Shown piece by piece: positions 37,100 to 47,087 of a stretch of 64,000 bases of DNA. The stretch is taken from positions 65,759 through 129,758 of the forward strand of contig CAWBVA010000001.1 of NCBI GenBank assembly GCA_963792125.1, written 5' to 3'. The position numbers and the translations under genes were made by a program. Numbering within the stretch: position 1 is the stretch's first letter; each line of letters starts with the position of its first letter. The DNA comes from Methanocella_A sp963792125 (lineage in GTDB: Archaea; Halobacteriota; Methanocellia; Methanocellales; Methanocellaceae). A model generated the notes under the pieces. The model ran no database searches. It was not told where the DNA came from and worked only from the letters and a program-made list of their open reading frames with translations.

Positions 37100-37525
37100 T
37101 TATTGCGCAAGCTTTGCCATTTCTCTGGCGAATTTCTTCGCGCCATCCAGCTCTTCCTGGTTCGGGTGACCGCCGTTGAATATTTTGGTCTTCCCAAGGC
37201 AGTGGTAGTCCCCGAGCACGATAGCGCCCTTCTTCTCCAGCGCCTTGTTCGTCGATTCGACCTCCCGGTCCTTGCTCAGCCCGGCACGCCAGCAGGTGCT
37301 GAAGTATGCGACCTTCCGGCCTTTGAAATCGTTCGACTCGATGAATTTCTGCATCTCCGGGCCTGGCAAGCCACCATAACGACCACTGCCCAGGAAGACC
37401 ACCTTTGCACCCGGGTCGAGCGATGCGGCGTTAACATCGACCGCCTTGATGCCCAGCTCTTCCGCAATGGCGTCGGCCACTTTCCTCGTGTTGCCGGATT
37501 TAGAATAATAAATAACCTGATCCAT
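37100..37525 (-). CDS. Flavodoxin-like protein
   Basis: From ATG 37525 the chain starts MDQVIYYSKSGNTRKVADAI. The SKSGNT loop binds FMN phosphate. AKVVFLGSGRYGGLPGPEM and KVAYFSTCWRAG follow as the other FMN loops. At 141 residues it is the usual short flavodoxin size. Role in electron transfer is inferred from the fold. Confidence 0.85.
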   Translation of the reverse strand: MDQVIYYSKSGNTRKVADAIAEELGIKAVDVNAASLDPGAKVVFLGSGRYGGLPGPEMQKFIESNDFKGRKVAYFSTCWRAGLSKDREVESTNKALEKKGAIVLGDYHCLGKTKIFNGGHPNQEELDGAKKFAREMAKLAQ

Positions 37526-37711
37526 AAGATACCACTGGTCCCTCAAATGCCATTAACATTATGCCATGGATGTTATAATACTGACCTGATCATATACTGC
37601 GCTTTAGAGAAATCCGGTTTGTGATCGGGCATTGCGCTTACCATATTCTTACGTTGATCGCTAATATGCGATGTATCATAAAAATGAAATATCGACCATG
37701 GTAATAAAAAA

Positions 37712-39364
37712 TCATGGAGTCACATTATTATCATTCTTGCTGTTGATTATACACTTTTTTTTCCCGGAAACTGTATAGTACCTCCGGGTTTTCTGGGATC
37801 GACCACTGGCAGGCTGAGGCACAATTTCCAGAGCGCTTTTCTTCTCCACTGGCGGTACCAGACTCCCGGCCTTACCAGGGGCGGGTACACGGGCGGGCGT
37901 AGGCTGGGAAGGATTGACACATCGCTTTAACTCGCTCACCAGAAATTTGGCCTCAGACTCGGATGTCGGTGTGCCGGAGGCCTCGCTTCCCGTGGTTTTC
38001 GCAGATGCCCCACTTTTTTGCTCTTCGATGATCTTTTCAAAGGCAGATATGAACTCTTTAGCGCTGATCTTGCGGTCTTCGCCCCTCATTCCGGGCTTCA
38101 GGTGCCCCATGCCGATAGCATCCAGGATGCTGCCTGCCGTGACGGAGAAATCGTTCTCGACCTCCTCTATCATGACTCGCATAGCAGTAACGTCAACCGC
38201 ATCGATAGAGCTGTCTGCCTGACAATCGCTAACTGTAGCCGATACTTCCGTTTTCTGGAGCTGCCTTTCGACGACGACTGGCAAAGCCGGTACTGTAGCC
38301 GACCCCGGGGCTGTTTCCTGCGGCATTACGGCGGCAGGTGCCTCATGCTCACAGAGAGCCTTGATCTCTTCCGGTGACATCGCGGCCTCTTTGGCTTTCA
38401 AAGCTTCTTTCGTCAACGGGAACTCGGCTTCGATCCACCGCGCCAGCTCCCACATGTCGTCGGCCATCTGGTCGAGCTTCTCGAAATCTGCCGTTGGATA
38501 GCTGATTTCCTCCCGGATATGGAGGAGCCGGGCTATGATTGAGAGGAGTCTATCATAATCGATCGACAAGCTGGAGCGTGCACCTGCTGGCCGGGAACTG
38601 GCGATAATTGTTGCATCCGGATTCGCAGGAATTTCTTGAGGGGGGGCAATAGCTTGTTCATCCCTTTCACAACCTCCGCTGCCCTCGCCAGGCATGAGGT
38701 GGCCTTCGATCGCCTGATACGCTTTGGTAGCTTCGGTTTTTAAGATCCCCTCCGGGCATGTCTCGCAAAGGTTTCGCAGGGCATCCCGGGCATCGGCTAC
38801 GTACTCAGGTCGATTGCAGGCAAGCACAGTAATGATCCGCGCCGCAAAGGTTCTGGCCACGAGGCCGGGGCCGGCGAGCTTTCCGATCAGTGTGCCGACA
38901 AACGGGCCCAGATGATCCGGCGCGTCGGTCGCCACAATCATTAACGTATAATAGGAAGGCGCCCCGATCGTCGACATGTCCAGCTCCAGAAACGACAGCA
39001 GCGCCGGGATGAACGGCAACGCCACATCAATGCGTTCGCGCGATCGTTCGTATACGGACTGCGCGATCGCTTCAGCCAGTTCGGGGCTTCCGGCGGCCGA
39101 TCCCTGGTCGATGAGGGCCAGCATCCTGTTGTCCAGTGCGGCCTCCTTATCGGGGACAAGCGTAAGGTATGGATTAAGGGCGCGTAGTGCAGTGGCGACA
39201 GCACTCATGTCCTCCGACATCAGGGCTATTTCAATAATTTCGTCGACGACCTGCTGTATTTCGTCCTGGCTCTCACTCCCGGCAACGGCTGCGACAGGCT
39301 TACCAGTGACCGTGTCATTTGACCCGTCCGTAGCGGTCAGATCTGTAAATATTTTGGTCGTCAT
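37712..39364 (-). CDS. Large helical (HEAT-like) protein of unknown function
   Basis: 550 residues. The N-terminal 230 residues are helical and read like an alpha-solenoid (EIALMSEDMSAVATALRALN, LVARTFAARIITVLACN, EYVADARDALRNL). A Pro-rich linker follows, then a second helical region and a basic tail (SGRSQKTRRYYTVSGKKK). No catalytic motif or membrane segment. Possibly a scaffold or chemosensory-associated protein; I do not recognise a family. Confidence 0.6.
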   Translation of the reverse strand: MTTKIFTDLTATDGSNDTVTGKPVAAVAGSESQDEIQQVVDEIIEIALMSEDMSAVATALRALNPYLTLVPDKEAALDNRMLALIDQGSAAGSPELAEAIAQSVYERSRERIDVALPFIPALLSFLELDMSTIGAPSYYTLMIVATDAPDHLGPFVGTLIGKLAGPGLVARTFAARIITVLACNRPEYVADARDALRNLCETCPEGILKTEATKAYQAIEGHLMPGEGSGGCERDEQAIAPPQEIPANPDATIIASSRPAGARSSLSIDYDRLLSIIARLLHIREEISYPTADFEKLDQMADDMWELARWIEAEFPLTKEALKAKEAAMSPEEIKALCEHEAPAAVMPQETAPGSATVPALPVVVERQLQKTEVSATVSDCQADSSIDAVDVTAMRVMIEEVENDFSVTAGSILDAIGMGHLKPGMRGEDRKISAKEFISAFEKIIEEQKSGASAKTTGSEASGTPTSESEAKFLVSELKRCVNPSQPTPARVPAPGKAGSLVPPVEKKSALEIVPQPASGRSQKTRRYYTVSGKKKCIINSKNDNNVTP

Positions 39365-39713
39365 TTATTAAATTTCCCCCCATAAACACAGGTATTAGCA
39401 CCAACATCGCTATGCTATCCAGCCATATTAGCACCATTGATAGCATTGTGACAGGTTGATTGAAATATTACATTACCTTTTATTCTATATTTGATTTATA
39501 TGGACAATATACTACTAATAACTTAATTGTTAATATATTTGGCGGTATATACTTATATAATTGAAATAGAAACGCTTATATATATCAATCGGCGGTTTGA
39601 GGAGGGGTGTGTAAGAAAAAACGGATAGACATGATCATTTCGGCATAGGGCGATGGCAGCTAAAGCAAGCAATATACAGTAAATCCAGTCTTCATGATTT
39701 AGCTATAGAAATA
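39365..39713. other. AT-rich intergenic region
   Basis: Contains the promoter for the 550-residue protein (AT-rich TATATATATCAA-like stretches near 39540-39590). No gene or repeat is seen. Confidence 0.4.
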
Positions 39714-39923
39714 TCATAAAATTACTAACTCTTTAGCTCGCAATATCGATTCTATGCAATCCAACATTTCTCTGATGATGACAGATTTCCACATAAAATC
39801 GACGGCTCCGGCCTTCATGGATTCTTCTCTGGTATGTTCATCAGCGCTGATGAATACAATTTTAACTTCGGGGCCAAACGGCAGTATTTTCCTGCCAGCC
39901 TCGGCGCCGGTCATCACGGCCAT
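39714..39923 (-). pseudogene. Truncated response-regulator receiver domain
   Basis: Residues MTGAEAGRKILPFGPEVKIV, FISADEHTREESMKAGAVDF and the C-terminal helix match the second half of a CheY-like domain. The phospho-acceptor aspartate and the first 50 residues are missing, and the conserved Lys is in MWKSV. Non-functional as a phosphoacceptor. Confidence 0.65.
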
Positions 39924-40009
39924 ACGCTGGCCCTATCTTTGATCTTCTTCGAGAAACAGCAAAAAGCCTATATCCGTCCTTGACTGATCGTTTCAGGCTG
40001 GTATGAAAA

Positions 40010-40300
40010 ATGGTCGATTTTTACAAGTTCTATTGCGAGGCGTGCGGCTACACCGCCATGGTCTCAGGCAAGAGCAGCCGGGGCGACTTCGACGAGGGTA
40101 TGACCATCCTCTGCGAAGACTGCAAGCAGCTGTATGAAATCGAGCCGGAGAGCGCCTACACTATCAAGAAGAGCTCACACCGCATGCTCCGCTGCCCCCA
40201 GCACTTTGCCCACAGGATTAAGGTTTGGACATTCCCGGGCCCTTGCCCGAAGTGCGGTCATCCTATCAAGAGAGGCGACCACGTAATCAGCTGGGATTGA
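40010..40300 (+). CDS. Small zinc-ribbon protein
   Basis: 96 residues with FYCEACGYTA, ILCEDCKQLYE, MLRCPQHFAH and GPCPKCGHPIKRG: three CxxC knuckles and an extra Cys-Pro pair, enough for two zinc sites. Small rubredoxin or zinc-ribbon style protein, likely soluble. Standalone gene. Function unknown. Confidence 0.75.
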   Translation: MVDFYKFYCEACGYTAMVSGKSSRGDFDEGMTILCEDCKQLYEIEPESAYTIKKSSHRMLRCPQHFAHRIKVWTFPGPCPKCGHPIKRGDHVISWD

Positions 40301-40357
40301 TTCTGCAATTCTTACGCAGAGCCAGAGCGTTTTTGTAAACCGATCCTTTGATATCGG

Positions 40358-40855
40358 TTACTCCAGCACCCTCTTCAGAGCCCTGAAAGAAATGATGTCG
40401 TTGATACTTTCTACGAACCGGATATTTTCCGGGGTGCTGCTGGCTATCGAGCCTCGCAGCAGGATGGGCGACAGGTCGACGTCGAGCGCGCCGCGGGCGG
40501 TGGACAGGATGCAGAACTCGGCACAGAACCCGGTAATGATGACCGTGTCGACGCCAAGCCCCCGCAGGGCTTCGGTAAGCCCGGTCTTGTTAAATGCATT
40601 CGGGTAAGTCTTGATGATATGCAGGTCAGAAGCCAGTATGTTCAGGCTGTCCGGCAGGTCAAAGCCTTCGGTCCCTGGGACCACATGACTCCCCTCGTCC
40701 TTATCCTGGACACAGACGACGGGCAGGCCTTTCTCCCGGAACAGGGCGATAGCCGCGTTGATGTATTCAATGGCACTGTTAAGCGATTGAGCAGTGGCCG
40801 GGCTGGTCTTGAAGAACTCTTTCTGGACGTCGACTACGAGAAGGGCAGGTTTCAT
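40358..40855 (-). CDS. Isochorismatase-like cysteine hydrolase
   Basis: 165 residues from ATG 40855 (AAAGGTG upstream). The fold motifs ALLVVDVQKEFF (catalytic Asp), IIKTYPNAFNKTGL (Lys) and VIITGFCAEFCILSTARGA (nucleophile Cys) form the Asp-Lys-Cys triad. Family members hydrolyse nicotinamide or related amides. The substrate is undecided. Confidence 0.88.
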   Translation of the reverse strand: MKPALLVVDVQKEFFKTSPATAQSLNSAIEYINAAIALFREKGLPVVCVQDKDEGSHVVPGTEGFDLPDSLNILASDLHIIKTYPNAFNKTGLTEALRGLGVDTVIITGFCAEFCILSTARGALDVDLSPILLRGSIASSTPENIRFVESINDIISFRALKRVLE

Positions 40856-41039
40856 GTGCAGCACCTTTCATCTGATTGCATGACGATTAATCCATAAAGA
40901 TAATAAACGCTTTCCCTGCCGGGTTGCTATCTGACCAGTCGATGCTCTGTACGTCTGCAAGCACGAAAGAATCCATGAATTCGCTTTACCCTTCAATGTT
41001 TACGCTTTGTCATATCCCTGGTCAGGAGCACAATATTTC

Positions 41040-41165
41040 CGTTTATTTTTTTAGAAATGAATTGTAGTGTCTGTTACTAGTGTTGGTGTCGGTACAGGTG
41101 CTGGTGCCAGTGTTGGTGTGGACGTTGGTGCAAGTGTTGGGATAGTGTTGGTGTGAGTACCAGAG
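41040..41165 (-). other. Pro/Thr-rich coding-like tail in another frame
   Basis: Read on the minus strand, one frame gives IPTLAPTSTPTLAPAPVPTP then TLVTDTTIHF and stop. This is a typical archaeal extracellular linker. It directly follows the stop of the toroid protein in a different frame, so a frameshift may have removed it from that protein. Confidence 0.35.
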
Positions 41166-41178
41166 CATGCCTTTCTGC

Positions 41179-41976
41179 TTATAGCCGGTCACCCAGTGCC
41201 AGTACCACCAGCGCGGTCCAGTTAGGTTCGCTCGTGGTGCCTGTTTCTTTGCCGAAGCCACCGTCGGCATTCTGTACTGATTGCAGCCATTCGACAGATT
41301 GTGACCGCAGCCGGCTTTCGCCAATGGCGCCAAGCGTCCCGGCAAGGTATGCGACATCAGCGATCCGCCCGGCCTCGATAGCTTCACTGACGTGCTTTTC
41401 CGCATATGCCAGGAAACCTGTTTCCAGGTCCTCCGGAAGCTGGTCGATCCGGCGCAGGTTGAGCACCGGCGCGTACACGTGAGAGACCGGCTCGTCGAAG
41501 AAGCCGGGGGCTTCGACCTTTTCCAGAACGTGCTCTACGCCCTTGCGGTATTTTGTCAGGCCGTAGAGATAAAAAGTGTACAGTGCCCGCAGGCAGAGCG
41601 AGGTGGTGTACGCGTTTTTCTTCGCATTGCGGCCGCTCCACGAGCCGTCGGCATTCTGGTGCTCCAGCAGCCACAGTATGCCCCGGCTGACAGGCAGGCT
41701 GGCCTTGGAAAAGTTGAACCGGTTCAGGACGATGAGTGCATATGCCGTGCAGGCGGCGTCCGTGTACATGCCCGATTTTCCGGGAAACCGCCCGTCGGGC
41801 TCCTGTATCTTTTCCAGGTAGTTGACGCCAGTGCCCTGTGCCGGATTTGAACTCCCCGACGCCTCGAGCGCATATGTCGCGCGCGCACAGACAAACGGGT
41901 CGCCGTCGGCCCAGGAGCCGTCCGCATTCTGCGATTTAACGAGATAATCCGCAGCACGTGCCAGGATGTCGTTCAT
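41179..41976 (-). CDS. Prenyltransferase/squalene-cyclase-like alpha-toroid protein
   Basis: 265 residues with repeated QNADGSW motifs: KSQNADGSWADGDP, EPDGRFPGKSGMY, EHQNADGSWSGRNA and QSVQNADGGFGKETG. These are QW-type repeats of the alpha-alpha toroid of terpene cyclases and prenyltransferase beta subunits. The catalytic DxDD motif of squalene-hopene cyclases is absent. Its ATG overlaps the hydrolase stop (ATGA), so the two are translationally coupled. Role unknown. Confidence 0.8.
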   Translation of the reverse strand: MNDILARAADYLVKSQNADGSWADGDPFVCARATYALEASGSSNPAQGTGVNYLEKIQEPDGRFPGKSGMYTDAACTAYALIVLNRFNFSKASLPVSRGILWLLEHQNADGSWSGRNAKKNAYTTSLCLRALYTFYLYGLTKYRKGVEHVLEKVEAPGFFDEPVSHVYAPVLNLRRIDQLPEDLETGFLAYAEKHVSEAIEAGRIADVAYLAGTLGAIGESRLRSQSVEWLQSVQNADGGFGKETGTTSEPNWTALVVLALGDRL

Positions 41977-42958
41977 CGGCCGAACACGCCCTTGAGCTCG
42001 TCGTGCAGGTCTGGTGCATAGATGTCACTGTAAAGCCCGTGCACTGTGCCATTGTACTCATGCCAGGCCTTCGGCTGCTGTGCTGCATCATACAGTTGTC
42101 TGCCGTTCGCAACCGGTATGATAGTGTCGCCGGTGAAGTGGAAGCATGATCAGCTTACGCGGTGGCAGCGACGACAGGTAGCCGGCCGGCTCGATCGATT
42201 TTACGAACCGTACAGAGGCATCGTCATCTCCCTGCAGGCCGTAAGGCCCGGTGCTGACGCCAATGGCCGCCTTGAGCCGCGGCTCCAGCGCCGTGGCGAT
42301 AATGGCGAACCGGCCGCCCATGCTCTCGCCGAGCACGGCAACGTTATCGCCGTCCAGGTCGGGCGGGACCGAATCAGTCATATGCCCAGCAGCACGTCGT
42401 AGACTTGCTTGTACTGCACGGGGTCCCCGCCGTTAGCAAAGGCGTATAGCCGCTTTCCAGAGTCCATCGGCGACGGGCCGGGCGTCTTCCCGTTGTTCCC
42501 CCGCTCGTCCAGCGTCAGCGTCGCATAGCCCCATGAGCATAGCGCCTTTGCCATGGCCGGCGTCCGATTCCTTGTTGATGCTGGCCGCTGGCAAGACGAT
42601 GACGACCGGCGGCTTCGTCACGTTTTTAGGCATCCGCAGCAATGCGAATACATCGTTTCGTTGAAGCTTTAGATACGATATTTCTTCGACCGTGTACTCC
42701 GGCGTATGCTTCGACGAGCTGTACGGGGCTGCAACGACGTGGCGGCCCGGCATGCCGAATGTCAGCAGGCCCGCGCTGTCCAGCTGCCACAGGTGATCGA
42801 CGATGACTGCGGAGCGGTGCTTTTTCCGGTAAAGAATACAAAATAAGCGATAACGAGGACAATGCCAGTGTCAGCCAGCGCTATGGCGACGGTCAGTAGC
42901 ACTGGTTCCTGCGCTTGCGCTTTTGCTCTTCGATCTCCCGGGCACGCTTCATTGACAC
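41973..42958 (-). pseudogene. Alpha/beta hydrolase, several frameshifts
   Basis: Fragments in order are an N-terminal helix (VAIALADTGIVLVIAYFVFF), EEISYLKLQRNDVFALLRMP, VVIVLPAASINKE, LCSWGYATLTLDERGNNGKT, the nucleophile elbow VAVLGESMGGRFAI (GxSxG), and FTGDTIIPVANGRQL with the C-terminal YNGTVHGLYSD supplying Asp and His. All catalytic parts exist, so this may be a real anchored dienelactone-hydrolase-like gene hit by at least three indels. It is coupled to the next gene by ATGA. Confidence 0.7.
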
Positions 42959-43152
42959 GGTTAGTAGATAATCCTAAACGAAAATAAGGCTTGCGGAGGG
43001 GCCGGAGAATTCCTCATATCCGAGGATGCAGGCGTTGCTTGAGCCATGCCTGCCCGAGTGCGTGCATCCGCCAGCTATCCGGTGAGCCCGGCCGGACAAT
43101 ATAACCTCGGCAGGATGCCGGAGACCTTGCGACGGGTATCCTGCCGGGACCA

Positions 43153-44281
43153 TTATTTTTCTATTATTGTCTCTTCGATCTTCATGCCGAAGTGCCGGCC
43201 GGACTCCTCCAGCCGGGCGAGGACTTTGTCGCCCGGCTTGAGCTTTGGTGACTGCTATGGAGCTGCCGTCGGCCGCTACGAGCTTGATCGTCTCGGCGTT
43301 CTGCAGGATGGCGGTGATTTTCCGGCCGTCGGCCTCCGCCTCGATATATAACAACGGTCTCCGCTCGATCTTCACCCGGCCGATGGTCGCCTTCCGGGCG
43401 TCGCCGGCTTTGTTGACGACCAGCGCATTGTCGCCGCTGGCCAGCTCGGACAAATAACGCGTCTTCTCTCCGACGAGGACGTACTCGTGGACGGCCCCGG
43501 CGTTCACCCGGAACGGCCGGCTGGCCACGTAGGGGCTCTCTTCGGCCTCGGACTGTATCAGGAACAGCCCGCCGGACTGGTTGCCGATTAGCATGCCCTC
43601 GCCAGGCGTCATGAGCGAGCACGTATCGATGCACACACGGTCGCCGGTGCCTGCGTCTTTTATGGCGGTGATCGTGACGGGCGTCAGCGGGACTTCCGCC
43701 TGCTTTGCCGTTATGGCGCGGGTGATCTCCCGTATTTTTACCGGATCGCTCACGTCGACCAGCACGCCGTCGGCACCCTTCTCCAGCGTCTGCAGTGCCA
43801 CGGAGGCCTCGTCGATGTCGCGTGCTTTGGCGAAAATTTTAGCGCCTTTGCCGCCGAGTTCCGCGATGAGGTTCTCCAGCGGGATCACTTTCCAGTCCTT
43901 TCCCTCGATGATCAGGTAATCACAAATGCCGCCCATCCGGGCGGCGAGCTTCTCGTACTCCTTGCCTTCGAGCCGGACGAACCCTGCCACAACGGCGCCT
44001 TCCGACTTGAGCTTCTTCGCACGGGCCACGTCCTCGGAGTCATCGAGCTTCTTCGGCAGGAACAGCGTGCCGTCGCCTTCGGAGCCGATGCCGACGACGA
44101 CGATATCCGGATGTCCGCTTTTCGCAGCTACGATAATCCTGCCCAGCTCGCGGGCTCGTTCAATATTCTCGGGCGCCACGAGCACGGCGTTGGCGCAGGA
44201 CTCCAGAGCGGCGGTAACCTTCTCCTTCGCCTCGTCCCACGTGCGCTCGTCGGCATCCACCCAGACCAGCTTGTCGCTCAT
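43153..44281 (-). CDS. 3-dehydroquinate synthase II, C-terminal frameshift
   Basis: The archaeal enzyme converts the aldolase product to 3-dehydroquinate using NAD. KLVWVDADERTWDEAKEKVT, VGIGSEGDGTLFLP, GTGDRVCIDTCSLMTPGEGM and GNQSGGLFL are hallmark segments. An extra A near 43246 shifts the frame; the restored end reads VTKLKPGDKVLARLEE, SGRHFGMKIEETIIEK and stops at 43153. Restored length is about 376 residues. ATGA overlap with the preceding synthase gene shows coupling. Confidence 0.9.
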
Positions 44282-45074
44282 TTCAGCTCACCGAGAGCGT
44301 CGGCGGACGACCATCTCTCATGGACGATCCTCGCGATGGCTCTCGTGATCTTTGTTGGGGATTCATGCTGAAAAACGTTTCTGCCAATGGCGACCCCTTT
44401 TGCCCCGGCGCCCATTGCCCCCTCGACGGTCTCCAGGACGTCCAGGTCCGACTTCATCTTCGGACCTCCGGCAATGATCACTGGTACCGGGCACCCTTTT
44501 ACTACGGTCCTTGAACGTGTCAGGGTCCCCGGTGTAGTTGGTCTTGATGACGTCGGCGCCCAGCTCGGCCCCGGCACGGGCGGCCAGCGCCACGACTTCA
44601 GGAGTCATGCGGGTTCTTGATCGCTTTGCCGCGCGGGTACATCATGGCAAGCAGCGGCATGCCCCACTCCGCACAGCTCCGGGCCGTCTGACTGAGAGCC
44701 TGTAGCTGGTCGCTCTCCGTCTCACTGCCGATGTTGATGTGCACGCGAACGGCATCGGCACCCATCTTCAGCGCCTCTTCCACGCTGCAGACCATGACTT
44801 TGTTGTTCGGGTCCGGGCCCAGCCTGGTGGACGCACTCATGTGCACGATGAGGCCGATATCCCGGCCGTAGCCCCTGTGACCGTAGGGAACCATGCCCTT
44901 CTGCTGGAGCACGGCGTTCGCTCCGCCTTCCGAGACTTTCTCGATCGTGTCAGCCAGCCCGACGATGCCCTTGATGGGGCCTTCGGATATTCCGTGGTCC
45001 AGCGGGATAATCAGGCTGTTACCGCTTTTCCGGTCCTTTATGCGTTCCATCCGGATTTGCTTGCCAATTGTCAT
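44278..45074 (-). CDS. 2-amino-3,7-dideoxy-threo-hept-6-ulosonate synthase, two frameshifts
   Basis: A DhnA/class I aldolase-type enzyme for the archaeal aromatic pathway. Landmarks are IIPLDHGISEGPIKG, QQKGMVPYGHRGYG, ADAVRVHINIGSE, LLAMMYPRGKAI, ADVIKTNYTGDPDTF (Schiff-base Lys) and PVIIAGGPKMKSDLDVLE. Shifts lie near 44605 and 44520. Its GGTGAT site is 7 bases before ATG 45074. Essential for aromatic amino acids in many methanogens, so the shifts are probably errors. Confidence 0.88.
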
Positions 45075-45149
45075 CACAGATATCACCATGCTACTGTGTG
45101 CCATAGTAGCACACAATCCATAATAAATGTATCGGTCCGTTCGTAGAGT

Positions 45150-45637
45150 TTCCTTTGCAAGCTCTGAAAAACGCGCTTAATCGGTAGCGTTTTTCACACC
45201 CGCCACCTCCACACGCCTCGCACGCTGATGCGTGCTTGGGGCAAGCGGAAAAAACTCTCCGCCTTCCGCGGAGAAGCACACGTTACTCTTACCAGACGTT
45301 GTAAACACAACTCTTACCATACTAGTATTTGCATCGATCCGTACTAGTACTGGTACGCATTGTATAGACTGCTGTCGCGGTCCGCGGAGGGTTTTTCTGG
45401 CCGAAGGCCCCTCGCACGCGTAGGCTGTGCGAGGGGTGCGGAGGCGGCCGGGCAATGAACGCGCGCCCGACAGGGGAGCGTTGCTTAGCGCTTGCGAAGC
45501 GGTCAGAAGCCTGGCGCAGCGAAGCGCACCCGGGCTTGTCGCGCGAGGGTGCGAGCGCGGCCCGGACGGCGCAGCACCTGAAAAACAAGGAGTAGCGCAT
45601 GCAGCGAAAGCAGGCATGGGCGTCGCACCGCGATTAG
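45150..45637. repeat. Palindromic non-coding element, copy 1
   Basis: Two arms face each other around a central AT-richer segment at about 45280-45365. The arms contain small hairpins (CTCCGCGGACCGCGGAG-like, CGCACGCTGATGCGTGC) and GCGTTGCTTAGCGCTTGCGA. The same element occurs inverted at 54180-54800. The left arm is truncated here. No open frame is conserved between copies, so I treat it as non-coding. Confidence 0.8.
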
Positions 45638-45730
45638 AGAGGGCATTTTTGCTAAAAATGGTATTGCTCATATGTTTTACCAAAACATGTGCTGCCAAAA
45701 TATAAAACGGTGGAATATATATGTCGTATT

Positions 45731-46249
45731 ATGTCCGTGGCGATACCCAACTTTTTCCAGAATCCCACGAAAGCGAGCCTGAATTACTTCGTGCTCATGC
45801 TGCTGAGGAGCAATCCGAAGCACGGGTATATGCTCATGCAGGACATCGAAAGGCACACCGGCGGCCACTGGAAGCCGTCCCACTCGGCCATATACAAACT
45901 GCTCAACGGCCTGGAGGCCGACGGTTACATATCTTCGTGGGAAGAAAAAGATGGAGAGAGGGCACGAAGAGTATACAAAATCTCCGAAACTGGCATAACA
46001 CTGCTCGAAGAGAGCGAACGGGACTTCGAGTCGTTCATCAACGCCTTTATTTCCTCCCTGCTGGAGGCAGAACGGGTAAATCCCGACCACCTGACCGTTC
46101 TGCTGACAAAAAAAGGCAAGGCGATGCTGAACGGACTCGACCCCGGCCAGCGCATGAAGGCTTATCAGAAGCTTAAAGCGTTCCTGGATACGGAGAGCGC
46201 CCGGGTCAACAGGGAGCTGGAAGAGCTTTTAAAAGTCTTGAGTGTGTGA
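45731..46249 (+). CDS. PadR-family transcriptional regulator
   Basis: 172 residues. The winged helix includes LNYFVLMLLRSNPKHGYMLM, THSAIYKLL-like WKPSHSAIYKLLNGLEADGY and the wing ARRVYKISETGITLL. The C-terminal helical half is longer than in minimal PadR proteins and likely dimerises. It probably controls a nearby transporter; the MFS gene at 47088 is the best candidate, inferred from proximity only. Confidence 0.85.
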   Translation: MSVAIPNFFQNPTKASLNYFVLMLLRSNPKHGYMLMQDIERHTGGHWKPSHSAIYKLLNGLEADGYISSWEEKDGERARRVYKISETGITLLEESERDFESFINAFISSLLEAERVNPDHLTVLLTKKGKAMLNGLDPGQRMKAYQKLKAFLDTESARVNRELEELLKVLSV

Positions 46250-46351
46250 TAAGGACAGAGCAAATCGTCGCTTGCACACGGACAGGGCACGCGCACGAAG
46301 GCGCTGGTGGCAGACCATCATCCTGTGGTCATTGATTAAACCTACAGGCCA

Positions 46352-46846
46352 TCAACGACAACTTTTTAGCTCGTCGGCCATCTTCTGAATGTTCCGCCAG
46401 TGGCTGCCGAGCCAGTATATCCTGCCGCAATGGTCGCAAATCCAGAACTCCTTTCCTTCCTCGATCAGGTGAGCAGCCACCTCTTTTCGGATGCGTTCCA
46501 TGTCAGCCTCTGTCGCCTTCCGCAGGAGTGCGTTGCAGGCGGTGCATCGTTCCATGACTGGCTCTGTCTCCAGCGGGTAATGCCGCATGAGCTCGCAAAT
46601 CTGCTCCTTTACATCGTCCGGCCGAATAAGGACCGCAGGCACGCAGGCTTTTATCGCACGTTCCACCAGCACCCGGTCACGTGTCAACAGCACTCTGTCT
46701 TCCGCACGGGCAAGGTGGACCAGCCCGGCATCTTCGTCGCCGTCCGGCGTCAACTCAAGCGCGCTTCTGGTATCATAGTCGAAGATGCGCAGCCAGGCGA
46801 CAAGTCGGCCCAGCATGCGGTCTACCAGGAACTTCGGGCGATCCAT
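46352..46846 (-). CDS. Mut7-C (DUF82) RNase-like protein
   Basis: 164 residues. RPKFLVDRMLGRLVAWLRIF is the signature PIN-like N-terminus, followed by LLTRDRVLVERA. The C-terminal zinc ribbon has ERCTACNALL and ICDHCGRIYWLGSHW. This family is widespread in archaea and is predicted to be an RNA nuclease. The start could also be 46864. Confidence 0.88.
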   Translation of the reverse strand: MDRPKFLVDRMLGRLVAWLRIFDYDTRSALELTPDGDEDAGLVHLARAEDRVLLTRDRVLVERAIKACVPAVLIRPDDVKEQICELMRHYPLETEPVMERCTACNALLRKATEADMERIRKEVAAHLIEEGKEFWICDHCGRIYWLGSHWRNIQKMADELKSCR

Positions 46847-46903
46847 ATATGTGCTATATGGCAACGAAATAGAAAAAGATGCCCGGCACTTGTAGTGCCG
46901 GGA

Positions 46904-47077
46904 TTATTTCTTTTTTAATATTGTTTTCTTAGAGTATCCTAGATAGATCAGGAACAGCCCGCACGGGATGCAAGCGACCGCAAAACCCAGGACGGACTCC
47001 AGACCACTGTTCGGGGTGACGAAATAATAGAGGCAGCCCATCAGGCCCCCGAGCACTAAAATCCACCCAATCATCAT
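46904..47077 (-). CDS. Two-helix small membrane protein
   Basis: Two hydrophobic helices (MIGWILVLGGLMGCLYYFV; VLGFAVACIPCGLFLIYL) and a Lys-rich tail. An upstream start at 47116 would overlap the MFS gene by 29 bases. It follows the MFS gene on the same strand and may be co-transcribed. Confidence 0.6.
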   Translation of the reverse strand: MMIGWILVLGGLMGCLYYFVTPNSGLESVLGFAVACIPCGLFLIYLGYSKKTILKKK

Positions 47078-47087
47078 GTAATAATTA

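Noticed and set aside
45177..45705. Open frames through the palindromic element (about 90-170 codons, both strands)
   Set aside because: They are not conserved in frame between the two copies and end at different places. The element's hairpins explain the composition.
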